Assembly: GCF_010470665.1 (NCBI RefSeq)
Contig: NZ_VOPZ01000008.1
Coordinates: 1-64,000, forward strand
Direction: 5' to 3'
Source of the DNA: Desulfovibrio sp. JC022
GTDB lineage: Bacteria; Desulfobacterota; Desulfovibrionia; Desulfovibrionales; Desulfovibrionaceae
Length of the DNA: 64,000 nt
The position numbers were made by a program, and so were the translations under genes. Positions 26,267 through 37,477 of this stretch are shown piece by piece. Each line of letters opens with the position of its first letter. The stretch's first letter is position 1. The notes under the pieces were generated by a model, which saw nothing but the letters and a program-made list of their open reading frames with translations, had not been told where the DNA came from and did not search any database.

Positions 26267-26713
26267 ATGAAAAAATACCCCAAAGAAACAGCAGTCGGCA
26301 TATTTGTCATTCTCGGCCTGCTCTGTATTATTTACATGAGCGTAAAACTTGGTGATGTGCATATGTTTTCGGACGACCATTACCATGTGACTGCCAGCTT
26401 TAACGACGTGACCGGATTAAGGGTGAATTCACCTATTGAAATGATGGGCGTTCCTATCGGTTATGTGAATAAAATCGATCTTGATCTTGAAAAACAGAAA
26501 GCCGTGCTGACCTTGAGCATTGAAAAACGTCTCAGCCTTACTGATGACGCCATTGCTTCGGTAAAAACCAGCGGTTTGATCGGGGACAAATATATCAAGA
26601 TAACTCCCGGCGGAGTGGGTGATCCCATTGAACCAGGTGGAGTTATAATTGAAACTGAGTCCGCAATTGATATTGAAGACTTGATCAGCAACTATGTTTT
26701 TGGCAAAATCTAA
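26267..26713 (+). CDS. mlaD: MCE-domain lipid-binding protein MlaD
   Basis: Periplasmic substrate-binding component of Mla, anchored by one N-terminal helix ('AVGIFVILGLLCIIYMSVKLG'). A single MCE domain spans about residues 40-120 ('VTASFNDVTGLRVNSPIEMMG' followed by 'IGYVNKIDL'). It has 148 residues, the usual MlaD length, and should form a hexameric ring on MlaE. It lies 18 bases after mlaF and 2 bases before mlaC. Confidence 0.92.
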   Translation: MKKYPKETAVGIFVILGLLCIIYMSVKLGDVHMFSDDHYHVTASFNDVTGLRVNSPIEMMGVPIGYVNKIDLDLEKQKAVLTLSIEKRLSLTDDAIASVKTSGLIGDKYIKITPGGVGDPIEPGGVIIETESAIDIEDLISNYVFGKI

Positions 26714-26715
26714 AA

Positions 26716-27411
26716 ATGAACAAAATAAATAATCGGTTCTCAAAAATGAAAAGAACATTATCAATATTAGTTATAGTCGTGCTCCTCTGTCTTTCAGCCG
26801 GAGCCGGATTTGCAGCAGAGAATTCCCCTATGGTCCGTTTGCGCTCGGGAATTCAGGGAGTAATTGCAATTCTCAACGACCCTGAGTACAAAGGCGACCC
26901 TGCCATGGAAGCTGAGAAAGCTCACAAAATCCGTGAAACCATAAAGGATTTTTTTAATTTCGAAGAATTATCCAAGCGATCAGTAGGCCGTCCCTGGCTC
27001 AAGTTCACCCCTGAAGAAAAGGAAAGATTCGTATCTCTTTTCACCAACCTGCTGGAGCAGACTTACCTCGGACGTGTCGGAGAATATTCCGGCGAAAAGG
27101 TCGCATTTGACAAAGAGACCATTATTAAGGGAAAATATGCTCAGGTCGACACACGTTTGCTGACCGGTAAACAGGATATTCCTGTATTCTACCGCATGAA
27201 GCTGACTGACGGCGAATGGGATGTTTATGATGTAAAAATCGAGGGCGTAAGTCTGGTCAAAAACTACCGCACTCAGTTTACCGGCATTCTCGACACTACA
27301 AACGACAAAACACTCGAGGCAGGCAAGAAAGAACTTTTCAAACGCCTTGAGAAAAAATGTGCTGAACTTAAAGCTAACCCCAAAGCCGCTACTGATAACG
27401 GCATTGAATAA
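26716..27411 (+). CDS. mlaC: Periplasmic phospholipid carrier MlaC
   Basis: Soluble shuttle that carries phospholipid between the outer-membrane MlaA and the inner-membrane MlaFED. It has 231 residues with a signal peptide (start MKRTLSILVIVV if the second ATG at 26746 is used). Family stretches include 'DFFNFEELSKRSVGRPW', 'FTNLLEQTYLGRVGEYSG' and 'VYDVKIEGVSLVKNYRTQF'. Neither ATG has a strong ribosome site; coupling to mlaD, which ends 2 bases upstream, favours 26716. Confidence 0.92.
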   Translation: MNKINNRFSKMKRTLSILVIVVLLCLSAGAGFAAENSPMVRLRSGIQGVIAILNDPEYKGDPAMEAEKAHKIRETIKDFFNFEELSKRSVGRPWLKFTPEEKERFVSLFTNLLEQTYLGRVGEYSGEKVAFDKETIIKGKYAQVDTRLLTGKQDIPVFYRMKLTDGEWDVYDVKIEGVSLVKNYRTQFTGILDTTNDKTLEAGKKELFKRLEKKCAELKANPKAATDNGIE

Positions 27412-27423
27412 CGGAAAATAACC

Positions 27424-28329
27424 ATGACCAGGAACTACTCCACAACAATTCTCGCCTTTCTGGTTCTGACAATGATCCTGCTGACCTTCCCTTCACAGGT
27501 TAGATCAGCGGATACGCAGAACCCGGTAATGGTAGCTCAGGTCGGGTCCGGTGTGATCGGGGCCGTAAAAAACAATCCTGAAGAATACCCCGACGATGAA
27601 TTCAGTGAGGATATGTGGGGCGATTCCGAACACCACGAAGAGGCTTACGCCTCTGATCCGTGGCAGGGCTACAACCGTGCCATGTTCAAGTTCAACGATT
27701 ACTTGTACTTCAACATCATGAAGCCCATAACTAAAGGCTACATGTGGGCGGTTCCTCTCAGACCTAGAACCTGGACCAACAACTTTTTCCAGAACATGCT
27801 TTACCCCGTACGTCTGACAAGCTGTCTGCTACAGGGTAAATTTTATACAGCCGGTGCTGAAACATCCAAATTCATTGCCAACTCTCTCTTCGGAATGGGC
27901 GGACTCGGCAATGTTGTAGGTGAAGCACAATCCACCATGCCCCTCTACCTCGGTGATGAAGACTTAGGTCAGACCTTCGGTGTCTGGGGCATTCCTAACG
28001 GCCCCTACTTTGTGCTGCCTTTCTTCGGCCCTTCCACTATCCGTGATTCAGTGGGCCTTGGAATCGACACTTTTGTGCTCAACCCCTTCTGGTGGTTCGG
28101 CATTCCCTGGTACTACTCCGCATCCGCCGGTGCTTACAACCAGATCAACAAACTTTCATTTCACATCGGGGAGTATGAATCCCTCAAGGAAGGCTCCATT
28201 GATCCGTATCTCGCTCTTAGAGATGCATACCTTAGCTACCGGGCCAAACAGGTCAGGGACGCCAAGATAGACCCCAATAAACCCAAGCCGCAGATGACTA
28301 CCAACCCGGATGCAGCTCCGCAGAAGTAA
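27424..28329 (+). CDS. mlaA: Outer-membrane lipid-removal protein MlaA (VacJ)
   Basis: Extracts misplaced phospholipid from the outer leaflet and passes it to MlaC. It has 301 residues. The VacJ core includes 'DPWQGYNRAMFKFNDYLYF', 'ANSLFGMGGLGNVVGEA' and 'EDLGQTFGVWGIPNGPYFVLP'. The N-terminal signal peptide ends 'PSQVRSADT' and no cysteine follows, so unlike E. coli MlaA it does not look like a lipoprotein. An acidic linker ('EEYPDDEFSEDMWGDSEHH') precedes the core. Confidence 0.9.
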   Translation: MTRNYSTTILAFLVLTMILLTFPSQVRSADTQNPVMVAQVGSGVIGAVKNNPEEYPDDEFSEDMWGDSEHHEEAYASDPWQGYNRAMFKFNDYLYFNIMKPITKGYMWAVPLRPRTWTNNFFQNMLYPVRLTSCLLQGKFYTAGAETSKFIANSLFGMGGLGNVVGEAQSTMPLYLGDEDLGQTFGVWGIPNGPYFVLPFFGPSTIRDSVGLGIDTFVLNPFWWFGIPWYYSASAGAYNQINKLSFHIGEYESLKEGSIDPYLALRDAYLSYRAKQVRDAKIDPNKPKPQMTTNPDAAPQK

Positions 28330-28334
28330 TTCCC

Positions 28335-28826
28335 GTGAAAATCGCAGTTATATCTGACACACACCTCCGTGAGCCTGATCAAAGGCTCACGGAGGTTTTT
28401 AATAAGTACCTCGCAGAGGCGGACCTGCTCCTGCATTGCGGGGACATGACCTCTTTTTCCATGTGGCAGTTCTTCTGCCAGCATCCCAATTTTCATGCAG
28501 CCCTCGGCAATTGCGATGAATGGGCACTTTCCGACTACCTGCAACCGTTGGAATCCGTAAATTTCCACGGATTACGCATCGGCATAGCCCACGGCTGGGG
28601 ATCACGTTCACAAGTGTCCAGAAACGTAGCAGACTCCTTTGGGCCGAATTTTGATCTGGTCTGTTACGGGCACACCCATATTCAGGACTGGTCCATTGTG
28701 AGCGGCGTGCAGATGCTCAATCCCGGAAGCCTCACTTCGCCCCGCGATGAACGGCCTCCCTGCGTAGCGATCGTGGAAGTCGATGAGGAACAGAACATGG
28801 AATGCTCTTTCGTACCTGTAGATTAA
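28335..28826 (+). CDS. YfcE-like metallophosphoesterase
   Basis: A 163-residue calcineurin-like phosphodiesterase of the YfcE/MJ0936 type. It starts with GTG at 28335. Motif I is 'ISDTHL' (Asp8, His10), followed by 'LHCGDMTS', 'GNCDEWAL', 'IAHGWGS' and 'CYGHTHIQDW', giving the di-metal site. It starts 5 bases after mlaA. A perfect terminator hairpin with a T-run lies inside its codons about 10-22, right after motif I. The start must precede the hairpin because the metal-binding DTH is encoded upstream of it. Confidence 0.88.
   Translation: MKIAVISDTHLREPDQRLTEVFNKYLAEADLLLHCGDMTSFSMWQFFCQHPNFHAALGNCDEWALSDYLQPLESVNFHGLRIGIAHGWGSRSQVSRNVADSFGPNFDLVCYGHTHIQDWSIVSGVQMLNPGSLTSPRDERPPCVAIVEVDEEQNMECSFVPVD
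28363..28400 (+). terminator. Perfect terminator-like hairpin inside the yfcE-like gene
   Basis: ACCTCCGTGAGCCT (28363-28376) and its exact complement (28383-28396), with a 6-base loop, are followed by TTTTT (28396-28400). The structure meets every criterion of an intrinsic terminator yet lies within a reading frame whose essential motifs flank it. It could end most mla transcripts and let only translated or antiterminated mRNA continue. Confidence 0.75.
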
Positions 28827-28842
28827 TCATAAATTTCAAAAA

Positions 28843-28885
28843 AATGGGGTGTAGAAGTAAAAACTTCTACACCCCATTTTTTTTG
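28843..28885. terminator. Bidirectional terminator
   Basis: A 16-base perfect stem (AATGGGGTGTAGAAGT, 28843-28858, with 28863-28878) around AAAA, flanked by A-run and T-run. It serves the yfcE-like gene (plus strand) and the small gene at 28908 (minus strand). Confidence 0.9.
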
Positions 28886-28907
28886 TGAAATAAAAATTAT
28901 GGTTTGA

Positions 28908-29129
28908 TTATGCGTATGGATCAGTAAGCAGTTTATATTCCCCGTTCTTTTCCTCGACAATTCCTTTCCCGGCCATTTCGGCAAGCATATTCAAAAGCTT
29001 ATCGCTTTCGCCCGGAGCAAGGACCTTCCCGCCTTCCATCTTCAAATAGGACGGTGGCAGATAATCGGCCTTGCCTCTCTTGAACAGTGCTACCAGAAAT
29101 TTTTCGGTCAGCTTCTTTACTCTTGCCAT
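28908..29129 (-). CDS. Small conserved-looking protein, unknown function
   Basis: A 73-residue basic protein, MARVKKLTEKFLVALFKRGK... From the ATG at 29129, AGGAGG sits 8 bases upstream; an upstream TTG frame at 29135 is less likely. It is mostly helical, with a winged-helix-like end ('LAEMAGKGIVEEKNGEYKLL'), which could mean a small DNA- or RNA-binding fold. No family is recognised. It lies 25 bases downstream of the start-side of marC on the same strand (marC stop at 29155), so it follows marC in transcription. Confidence 0.7.
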   Translation of the reverse strand: MARVKKLTEKFLVALFKRGKADYLPPSYLKMEGGKVLAPGESDKLLNMLAEMAGKGIVEEKNGEYKLLTDPYA

Positions 29130-29154
29130 ATGCAAATCCTCCTGTCTGAATCAA

Positions 29155-29754
29155 CTAATTGAGCATGAAATTCCGCACCCCGGTAAAGAATATCTGGGCA
29201 GCGATGGACGCGACAAAAAGTCCCGTCAAACGACTCATTATGTTAAGCCCCCTTCTTCCCAAAAGACGTTTTAGGCTTGAGGATATGAATAACAGAATTC
29301 CTACAGTTAATACAGCGGCAACAAGAGAACCGCAGGCCAGAAGCATATCCTGATAACCCTGCACGGAAGAGCCCATAACCAGCAACGCGCCGATGGTCCC
29401 CGGACCGACCACAATGGGGATAGCCAGCGGGACAACGGCAATATCGTCATCCTCATTGCCCGGATCGAATTTCTTACCGCCCCCGTTGACCATGTTCAGG
29501 GCGGAAAGAAATAGAACCGCACCGGCACCGATCCTGAACGCATCAAGAGTTATACCGAACAGATCGAAAATGTACCTACCATAAAGGTAAAGTATCACAG
29601 AGCTGACAATAACCGCCACAGTGACCTTCACTGCCGTTTTTTTACGCTCAGCAGGACTCATCTCCTGAGTCAGGGATATGAACGCTGAGATAGCAAAAAA
29701 CGGGGTCAAAACAAAGAACAGCTTTAAATAAGTTTGAAAGAATGTTGCGAGCAT
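29155..29754 (-). CDS. MarC-family integral membrane protein
   Basis: A 199-residue membrane protein with about six hydrophobic segments. The MarC hallmarks are 'NMVNGGGKKF' and 'VPLAIPIVVGPGTIGALLVMG'. The family is widespread, and its biochemical function is unknown despite the historical name; it is not established as a drug pump. Its stop lies 25 bases before the small gene at 28908-29129, so the two may be co-transcribed. Confidence 0.87.
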   Translation of the reverse strand: MLATFFQTYLKLFFVLTPFFAISAFISLTQEMSPAERKKTAVKVTVAVIVSSVILYLYGRYIFDLFGITLDAFRIGAGAVLFLSALNMVNGGGKKFDPGNEDDDIAVVPLAIPIVVGPGTIGALLVMGSSVQGYQDMLLACGSLVAAVLTVGILLFISSSLKRLLGRRGLNIMSRLTGLFVASIAAQIFFTGVRNFMLN

Positions 29755-30020
29755 GGCTTTAACTCACTGTTAAATTTTTGATTATTAAAAGGTAAAATCA
29801 CCTGTTGTTCAAAATTGATGCAGCTCTTTAACGCTCATTGATTAGACAATCAACATAATTTTAACCCAAAACAAAATTCTTCCAGCCTTTGCGATATCCA
29901 ATATAAAATCTGTTTCTTTGCGATTCCCCTTTCTTTCTACTTTTGAGCTATGTTACTAATATACGAAGCACCATAGCTATAACTACCATAACACACCCAT
30001 TTACATTCGGAGAGGTTCAT

Positions 30021-32045
30021 ATGCTTAAAAACCTGAAACTGGCAATGAAGTTAGGACTGAGTTTTGCCATAATGATCTTATTGGCCGTTGCAATGGCCTA
30101 TGTAGGGCATAACGGCATGGCAGGCATCGGAGATCGCGTTGATAAAGCTGATGACGTCAACCGTATGGTACGCATAATTCTTGAGACCCGCATGAGTGAA
30201 AAAAACTACATGCTGCGTTCTGATGACTCCTACCTGCAAAAACATAAGGAACTGATCAGCACTCTCGAGTCGCAGGTGAAAAACACTAACTCAAAATTCT
30301 CTCAAAAAATAAACCATGACCAGATGGCCGAGCTGAATACGGCTGTAGAGAATTATAACAAAGCCTTTGAAAACTATGTGGACTTGGTCAAAAAACGGTC
30401 TGAGACCATGGAGCTGATGCGCACTGATGCACGAACGGCTCTCGCAGAACTGGAGAAAGTGCGTTCCGAGCAAAAAGAACAATTGGAATCTATACTTGTT
30501 AATACCAAAATGAATATCATGAACGGAATCGGCAGATCTGAATTTCAAAGTATCGGCGCGCTTTACAACGCAGGCCAACAGAACATTGAAGACAAGCTGG
30601 CCAAAGCAGATGATGCCAACAGGGCCATCAAATGGTTTATCACCGCCCGGAAAAATGAGAAAGAATACATAATTTCATCAAATCCCAAATATCTTGAAAT
30701 GGTAAAATCCGACATCGTACGGATTGACGAACTCATTAAGGACCTCAAACAGAGATTCAACAATCCAACCAATATTGCACAGGTTCAGGGAGTGCTTACG
30801 AGCATTTCAGGTTACTTCGGCAACTTCCAAAACTATACCGAATTGATGGCCCTACAGGTTGATGCTGAAAAAAATATGGTTGAATCAGCAAGAGCTGCCG
30901 ACGCGCAATGCCGTGCGGCACGGGCGGACCAGAAAGCTAAAATGCTAAGCCAAATGGAAACCTCCACCGCAATTCTTTTCAGCGGCACACTGATTGCCCT
31001 TCTTATCGGTATATTAATCGCGTTCGTCCTAACCAGAGCCATCACCGGGCCGATCCAAATGGGGGTTCGCTTTGCACAACGTATGTCTGAAGGCGACTTT
31101 ACCCGTACACTTAATATTGACCAGAAAGATGAAGTGGGCATCCTTGCCGCAGCCCTAAACAACATGGTCAACCGTCTTTCCGTGGTTGTCGGTGAAGTAG
31201 GCAGTGCAAGTGAGAACGTGGCTTCCGGCAGCGAAGAACTCTCTGCCACAGCAGAATCTCTTTCACAATCCTCCACAGAACAGGCCGCCAATGTGGAAGA
31301 GGTCTCTTCATCCATGGAGCAAATGACCGGTAATATCAGGCAGAACGCGGAAAATGCCCAGCAGACAGAAAGCATTGCGGTCCAGTCCGCTCAGCAGGCA
31401 GAAGAAAGCGGAAAAGCAGTGACACAGGCCGTGGAAGCCATGAAAAATATTGCAGAAAAGATTTCCATCATTGAAGAAATCGCCCGCCAGACGAACCTGC
31501 TGGCCCTGAATGCTGCAATCGAGGCTGCTCGAGCGGGAGAACACGGCAAGGGCTTTGCTGTTGTCGCCGCAGAAGTGCGCAAACTTGCCGAGCGCAGCGG
31601 TGAAGCTGCTCGAGAGATAGGCGACCTTTCTTCCGGCACTGTCAGTGTAGCGGAAAAAGCCGGGGAAATGCTGGTCCAACTGGTCCCGGACATCAAACGC
31701 ACAGCGGAACTGGTTCAGGAAATAACTGCGGGAAGCAGCGAGCAGCTTACTGGAGCGGAGCAGATTAACAAAGCCGTGCAGCAACTTGATCAGGTTACCC
31801 AGCAGAATGCCTCAGCATCCGAAGAAATGGCTTCCACTTCTGAAGAGCTTTCCAGTCAGGCCGAAGAACTGCAACAGACTATGGGGTTCTTCAGGGTCAA
31901 CAACAATGGCAATGCCCACATACCCCGCGCCCTGCCCGCTTCTGCTCAAGATGAATACAATCAGAAATCAGAACCCGCTTCTTCACCAGGACTGGCTCTG
32001 GATATGGGTAATGATTTCGCAGACAGTGATTTTAAAAAGTTTTAA
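30021..32045 (+). CDS. Methyl-accepting chemotaxis protein with bimodular sensor
   Basis: Transmembrane chemoreceptor, 674 residues from the ATG at 30021 (CGGAGAGG upstream). The first membrane helix is near residues 12-30. A periplasmic region of about 280 residues contains two similar helical modules ('[12 protein letters not shown]...EKNYML' and '[12 protein letters not shown]...EKEYII'), as in HBM-type sensors. The second helix is '[19 protein letters not shown]', followed by HAMP. The signalling hairpin '[20 protein letters not shown]' is conserved. The ligand is unknown. There is no C-terminal CheR-binding pentapeptide. It is monocistronic with its own terminator. Confidence 0.93.
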   Translation: MLKNLKLAMKLGLSFAIMILLAVAMAYVGHNGMAGIGDRVDKADDVNRMVRIILETRMSEKNYMLRSDDSYLQKHKELISTLESQVKNTNSKFSQKINHDQMAELNTAVENYNKAFENYVDLVKKRSETMELMRTDARTALAELEKVRSEQKEQLESILVNTKMNIMNGIGRSEFQSIGALYNAGQQNIEDKLAKADDANRAIKWFITARKNEKEYIISSNPKYLEMVKSDIVRIDELIKDLKQRFNNPTNIAQVQGVLTSISGYFGNFQNYTELMALQVDAEKNMVESARAADAQCRAARADQKAKMLSQMETSTAILFSGTLIALLIGILIAFVLTRAITGPIQMGVRFAQRMSEGDFTRTLNIDQKDEVGILAAALNNMVNRLSVVVGEVGSASENVASGSEELSATAESLSQSSTEQAANVEEVSSSMEQMTGNIRQNAENAQQTESIAVQSAQQAEESGKAVTQAVEAMKNIAEKISIIEEIARQTNLLALNAAIEAARAGEHGKGFAVVAAEVRKLAERSGEAAREIGDLSSGTVSVAEKAGEMLVQLVPDIKRTAELVQEITAGSSEQLTGAEQINKAVQQLDQVTQQNASASEEMASTSEELSSQAEELQQTMGFFRVNNNGNAHIPRALPASAQDEYNQKSEPASSPGLALDMGNDFADSDFKKF

Positions 32046-32064
32046 TTGAGGTTGACGCACACTC

Positions 32065-32104
32065 AAAAAGCCCCCCGACACAGTGTGTCGGGGGGCTTAA
32101 TTTA
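32065..32104. terminator. Bidirectional terminator between the chemoreceptor gene and secA
   Basis: AAGCCCCCCGACACA and its complement (32068-32098) form a stem of about 13 base pairs, with T-rich sequence on both strands. It serves convergent genes. Confidence 0.88.
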
Positions 32105-32124
32105 TTTACTTATGACTGCCGGAC

Positions 32125-34638
<2,514 letters not shown>

Positions 34639-34674
34639 CTAAATCTTTTCCTTATTTCGTATGCAAGAAAATTT

Positions 34675-34803
34675 GATGCGCGACGCGCTTTTGCCGGGTA
34701 ATTTCGCCTCCGGCAGCCAAAGGATCAAGCAGCTCTGCTCTCCATATCCGTAAGACTAGAAGTACAACTTCTCACCTAACGGCTATGGGCCTTTGGAATC
34801 CCT
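34675..34803 (+). repeat. Dispersed intergenic repeat, copy B (divergent)
   Basis: It begins with gatgcgcgacgcgctttt, has 'aatttcgcctccgg' 15 bases further on, and ends with 'gggcctttggaatccct', a block shared with copy A. The central hairpin seen in copies C-E is missing. It lies upstream of secA, and no gene is present in this gap (34639-34876). Confidence 0.55.
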
Positions 34804-34876
34804 ATATATTTAATTTCTTTAAAAAAGCCCATCAAGTAGGCATATTTTTTAGTAGCGGATGATATTTAATAAGGCT

Positions 34877-36013
34877 TTATTTCAAAATATCAAGCCAATG
34901 GCAGGCAAAATAATCATCTTTTACAAGAGTGGCAAGTTGAATCACGCAGGCAGAGCAACCACTCACAATCTGCCCGCCCGGTTGCATGTTCATCGTCAGC
35001 TGCTCAAGGCAGTGTTTTCCCACCTGCCTTGAAAGCTCCGGTGCGCCCAACTGCATGATCCCGCCGAAACCACAGCAAAGATCGCCCTGCACCGGAAGCA
35101 GCCTCTCCCCGGCTATCAATTCAACCAGCTTGCGGTCTGAATCGACTTCCGGAGCATGGCAGGGTTTATGATAAGCAACCTGAGACGGAGCATTATCAAG
35201 CAACGCAACTTCCGCATCGAGTAACAGAAAGGATAATGTGGTCAGGGATTCTTGCCAACGAGCATAAAGCTCCTCATCCCCCGCAAAATCATTCAGAGCA
35301 TACTCTTTCAAACCCTTCAAGCAAGTAGCGCAAAATATAATCAGCAACGGACAGTCCGCATCTTTCCAGACTTCAATATTTTTCGCCCGAGAATCGGCCT
35401 GACGCTCCAGCAGTCCGGCACTGCCATAGGAAGAACCGCAACAGTAGAACTGCCCGCCTTCGGCCCGGATCAAACCCATGGAATCCATGAGACGCTCAGC
35501 CTTTGTTGTCCAATCCTTGCGGGCGAAACGGCCCACACAGCCCTTGAACAACATCACTTTGCGCTTTTCAAATTTAACCTGCGGCAGCAACTCCACCCAC
35601 GGTTCAGGGCTCTTGGCAAAAAGGGCCTCCATCCGTTTCCGAGCCGAACCGAAAGGTTCCGGTAAAATTTCAGGGGAGAACCTTGAGACCGCAGCAGCCA
35701 TGGGCCAGAGAAGGCCGGGACTTTTCAGCCACAAATCCCAACAGGATTGAGTAAAACCTTTTGATTTAGCGCGCAGGTCGGAAACCAGTTCCGGGCCGGA
35801 CATATTCTGAGGGCAATTCTTTTCACATCGTCCGCAAGACAAACAAAGCGAAGCAAGAGACTTAAAATCCCGCTCACTAAGCCCTTCCTCCGAATCAAGA
35901 GACTCAAGAAAGAACTTGGCCCGTGGAGTCAGTTCTTCACGCCCGGTAACTTTGAATAAAGGGCAAACCTCAAGGCATTTTCCGCATTGTACGCAACTTT
36001 TAGGGGCAGCCAT
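34877..36013 (-). CDS. GlcF-like iron-sulfur subunit of a glycolate/D-lactate oxidase
   Basis: A 378-residue partner of the flavoprotein encoded immediately upstream (stop and start share one base). The N-terminus has two [4Fe-4S] motifs, CVQCGKCLEVCP and CLSCGRCEKNCP. Two CCG-type cysteine domains follow ('FCATCLKGLKEYA', 'YHKPCHAPEVDS', 'CCGFGGIMQLG'). It would pass electrons from lactate or glycolate oxidation to the membrane quinone pool. D-lactate is the more likely substrate for a sulfate reducer, but sequence alone does not decide. Confidence 0.85.
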   Translation of the reverse strand: MAAPKSCVQCGKCLEVCPLFKVTGREELTPRAKFFLESLDSEEGLSERDFKSLASLCLSCGRCEKNCPQNMSGPELVSDLRAKSKGFTQSCWDLWLKSPGLLWPMAAAVSRFSPEILPEPFGSARKRMEALFAKSPEPWVELLPQVKFEKRKVMLFKGCVGRFARKDWTTKAERLMDSMGLIRAEGGQFYCCGSSYGSAGLLERQADSRAKNIEVWKDADCPLLIIFCATCLKGLKEYALNDFAGDEELYARWQESLTTLSFLLLDAEVALLDNAPSQVAYHKPCHAPEVDSDRKLVELIAGERLLPVQGDLCCGFGGIMQLGAPELSRQVGKHCLEQLTMNMQPGGQIVSGCSACVIQLATLVKDDYFACHWLDILK

Positions 36014-37401
36014 CAGACCACCTTCCCGGAATTCATGATCTTCAAAGGATCGAAAGTTTTCTTAATACCACTCATGAGCCGCTGCTGAGTTTTATCCAGC
36101 TGCATGTTGATATATTGGGCCTTGGTCAACCCTATACCGTGTTCACCGGAAAGAGTGCCGCCCAGATCAAGGGTCAGGCTGAAAATCTGCTGCTTGGCTT
36201 TGAGTGCGTTCTCCTGTTGTCCGGGAGCGTTTTTGTCATACATGGTGCTGACATGAATATTGCCGTCTCCCAGATGCCCAAAACAGAGAACAACAACCCC
36301 AAGCTGCTCCCCAATGGCATGGTAGCCCTTAATGGCCTCGGCAACTCGTCCGCGGGGTACGGCAACATCTTCGCCCTGCTTGTTGGGAGCAAGATTAAAC
36401 GCCGCCGGACTGATGACCCGGCGCAATTCCCAGAGCCGTTCCTGATCCTCGCCGCCGCCTTTTTCCACAAAGGTAACCGCAACATTCCGCAAAGCCTCTT
36501 CAATGCGTAAAAGATCGGTTTTCACAGACTCCGCAGAACCGTCGATTTTAAGCAGAAGCAATCCCCCGGTTCCTTCAGGCCACGGAATATCCGAATGCAT
36601 CTCCAAGGCCCGGATGGTATTGCGGTCCATGAGCTCCATGGCTGTGGGCAGAATTCCGCAACCGAACACAGCCTCAGCTCCATTCAGGCAGCCATCAAGA
36701 TCCTTGAATCCCACCAGCACAGATGCCGATGTTTCCGGCAGGAGCAACAGCTTAAGGGTTGCCTCGGTAACCAACCCCAATGTTCCGGCAGAGCCGACCA
36801 TAAGCCGGGTCAGGTCCAGCCCGACTACATTCTTCTGGGTGCGGCCTCCAGTGCGAATGACTTCACCTCCGGGCAGGACAACTTCAAGGCCGAGCACGTA
36901 ATCGCGAGTCACTCCGTATTTCACGGCCCGCATCCCCCCGGCGCAAGTGGATATATTGCCGCCGATGGTAGAAATTTTCATGCTTGCCGGATCAGGCGGA
37001 TAAAACAGCCCCTGCGCTTCCACAGCCCTCTGCAAGTCAGCGGTAATCACTCCCGGCTGGGTAACAGCGACAAAATCACGCCCGTCAATATCCAGAATAG
37101 AATTCATATCAAGCATAGAGACCACCACCCCGTGGTGGACCGGAACGCAGTTGCCAACTTTATTGGTCGCCCGTGCACGCGGATAAATCGGCACCCGTTC
37201 TGTCTGTGCCCACTTGAGTAGCTCCGCAACTTGTGCGGTATCTTGCGGACGCACCAAAGCCAGCGGTTTTGCGTGTCTCTGGCTGGCATCCACGCCGCAG
37301 GCCAGCAAAGTTCCGTCATCAAAGCTCGATTCCCTGCCGGGGAATAGATTTTTGAGAAATCTTTTATGGGAACGGGATAATTGTTCTGGATATTGTTTCA
37401 T
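36013..37401 (-). CDS. GlcD/Dld-like FAD-linked oxidase subunit
   Basis: A 462-residue FAD protein of the vanillyl-alcohol-oxidase fold. The FAD-binding half contains 'PIYPRARATNKVGNCVPV' and 'GGNISTCAGGMRAVKYGVT'; the C-terminal FAD-oxidase domain ends near 'LSGEHGIGLTKAQYI'. It oxidises D-lactate or glycolate in characterised relatives. A longer frame starts at 37455, but the first 18 codons are part of a dispersed repeat. The ATG at 37401 has GGAGG 8 bases upstream, and that ribosome site is itself provided by the repeat. It forms a pair with the GlcF-like gene and follows a LysR gene. Confidence 0.88.
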   Translation of the reverse strand: MKQYPEQLSRSHKRFLKNLFPGRESSFDDGTLLACGVDASQRHAKPLALVRPQDTAQVAELLKWAQTERVPIYPRARATNKVGNCVPVHHGVVVSMLDMNSILDIDGRDFVAVTQPGVITADLQRAVEAQGLFYPPDPASMKISTIGGNISTCAGGMRAVKYGVTRDYVLGLEVVLPGGEVIRTGGRTQKNVVGLDLTRLMVGSAGTLGLVTEATLKLLLLPETSASVLVGFKDLDGCLNGAEAVFGCGILPTAMELMDRNTIRALEMHSDIPWPEGTGGLLLLKIDGSAESVKTDLLRIEEALRNVAVTFVEKGGGEDQERLWELRRVISPAAFNLAPNKQGEDVAVPRGRVAEAIKGYHAIGEQLGVVVLCFGHLGDGNIHVSTMYDKNAPGQQENALKAKQQIFSLTLDLGGTLSGEHGIGLTKAQYINMQLDKTQQRLMSGIKKTFDPLKIMNSGKVV

Positions 37402-37408
37402 ATGTTTG

Positions 37409-37477
37409 GCCTCCGGCGGCTTAAACCCTTTTCCAAAAGGGTTTAAGAATCCCAAAACGTTTTATTAGGGCTACGCC
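37409..37477 (+). repeat. Dispersed intergenic repeat, copy C
   Basis: It contains 'gcctccggcggcttaaaccc', a hairpin (AAACCCTTTT/AAAAGGGTTT) and 'aagaatcccaaaacg', then 'ttagggctacgcc'. It fills the gap between lysR and glcD: the lysR stop codon lies in its right end and the glcD ribosome site in its left end. Confidence 0.75.
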
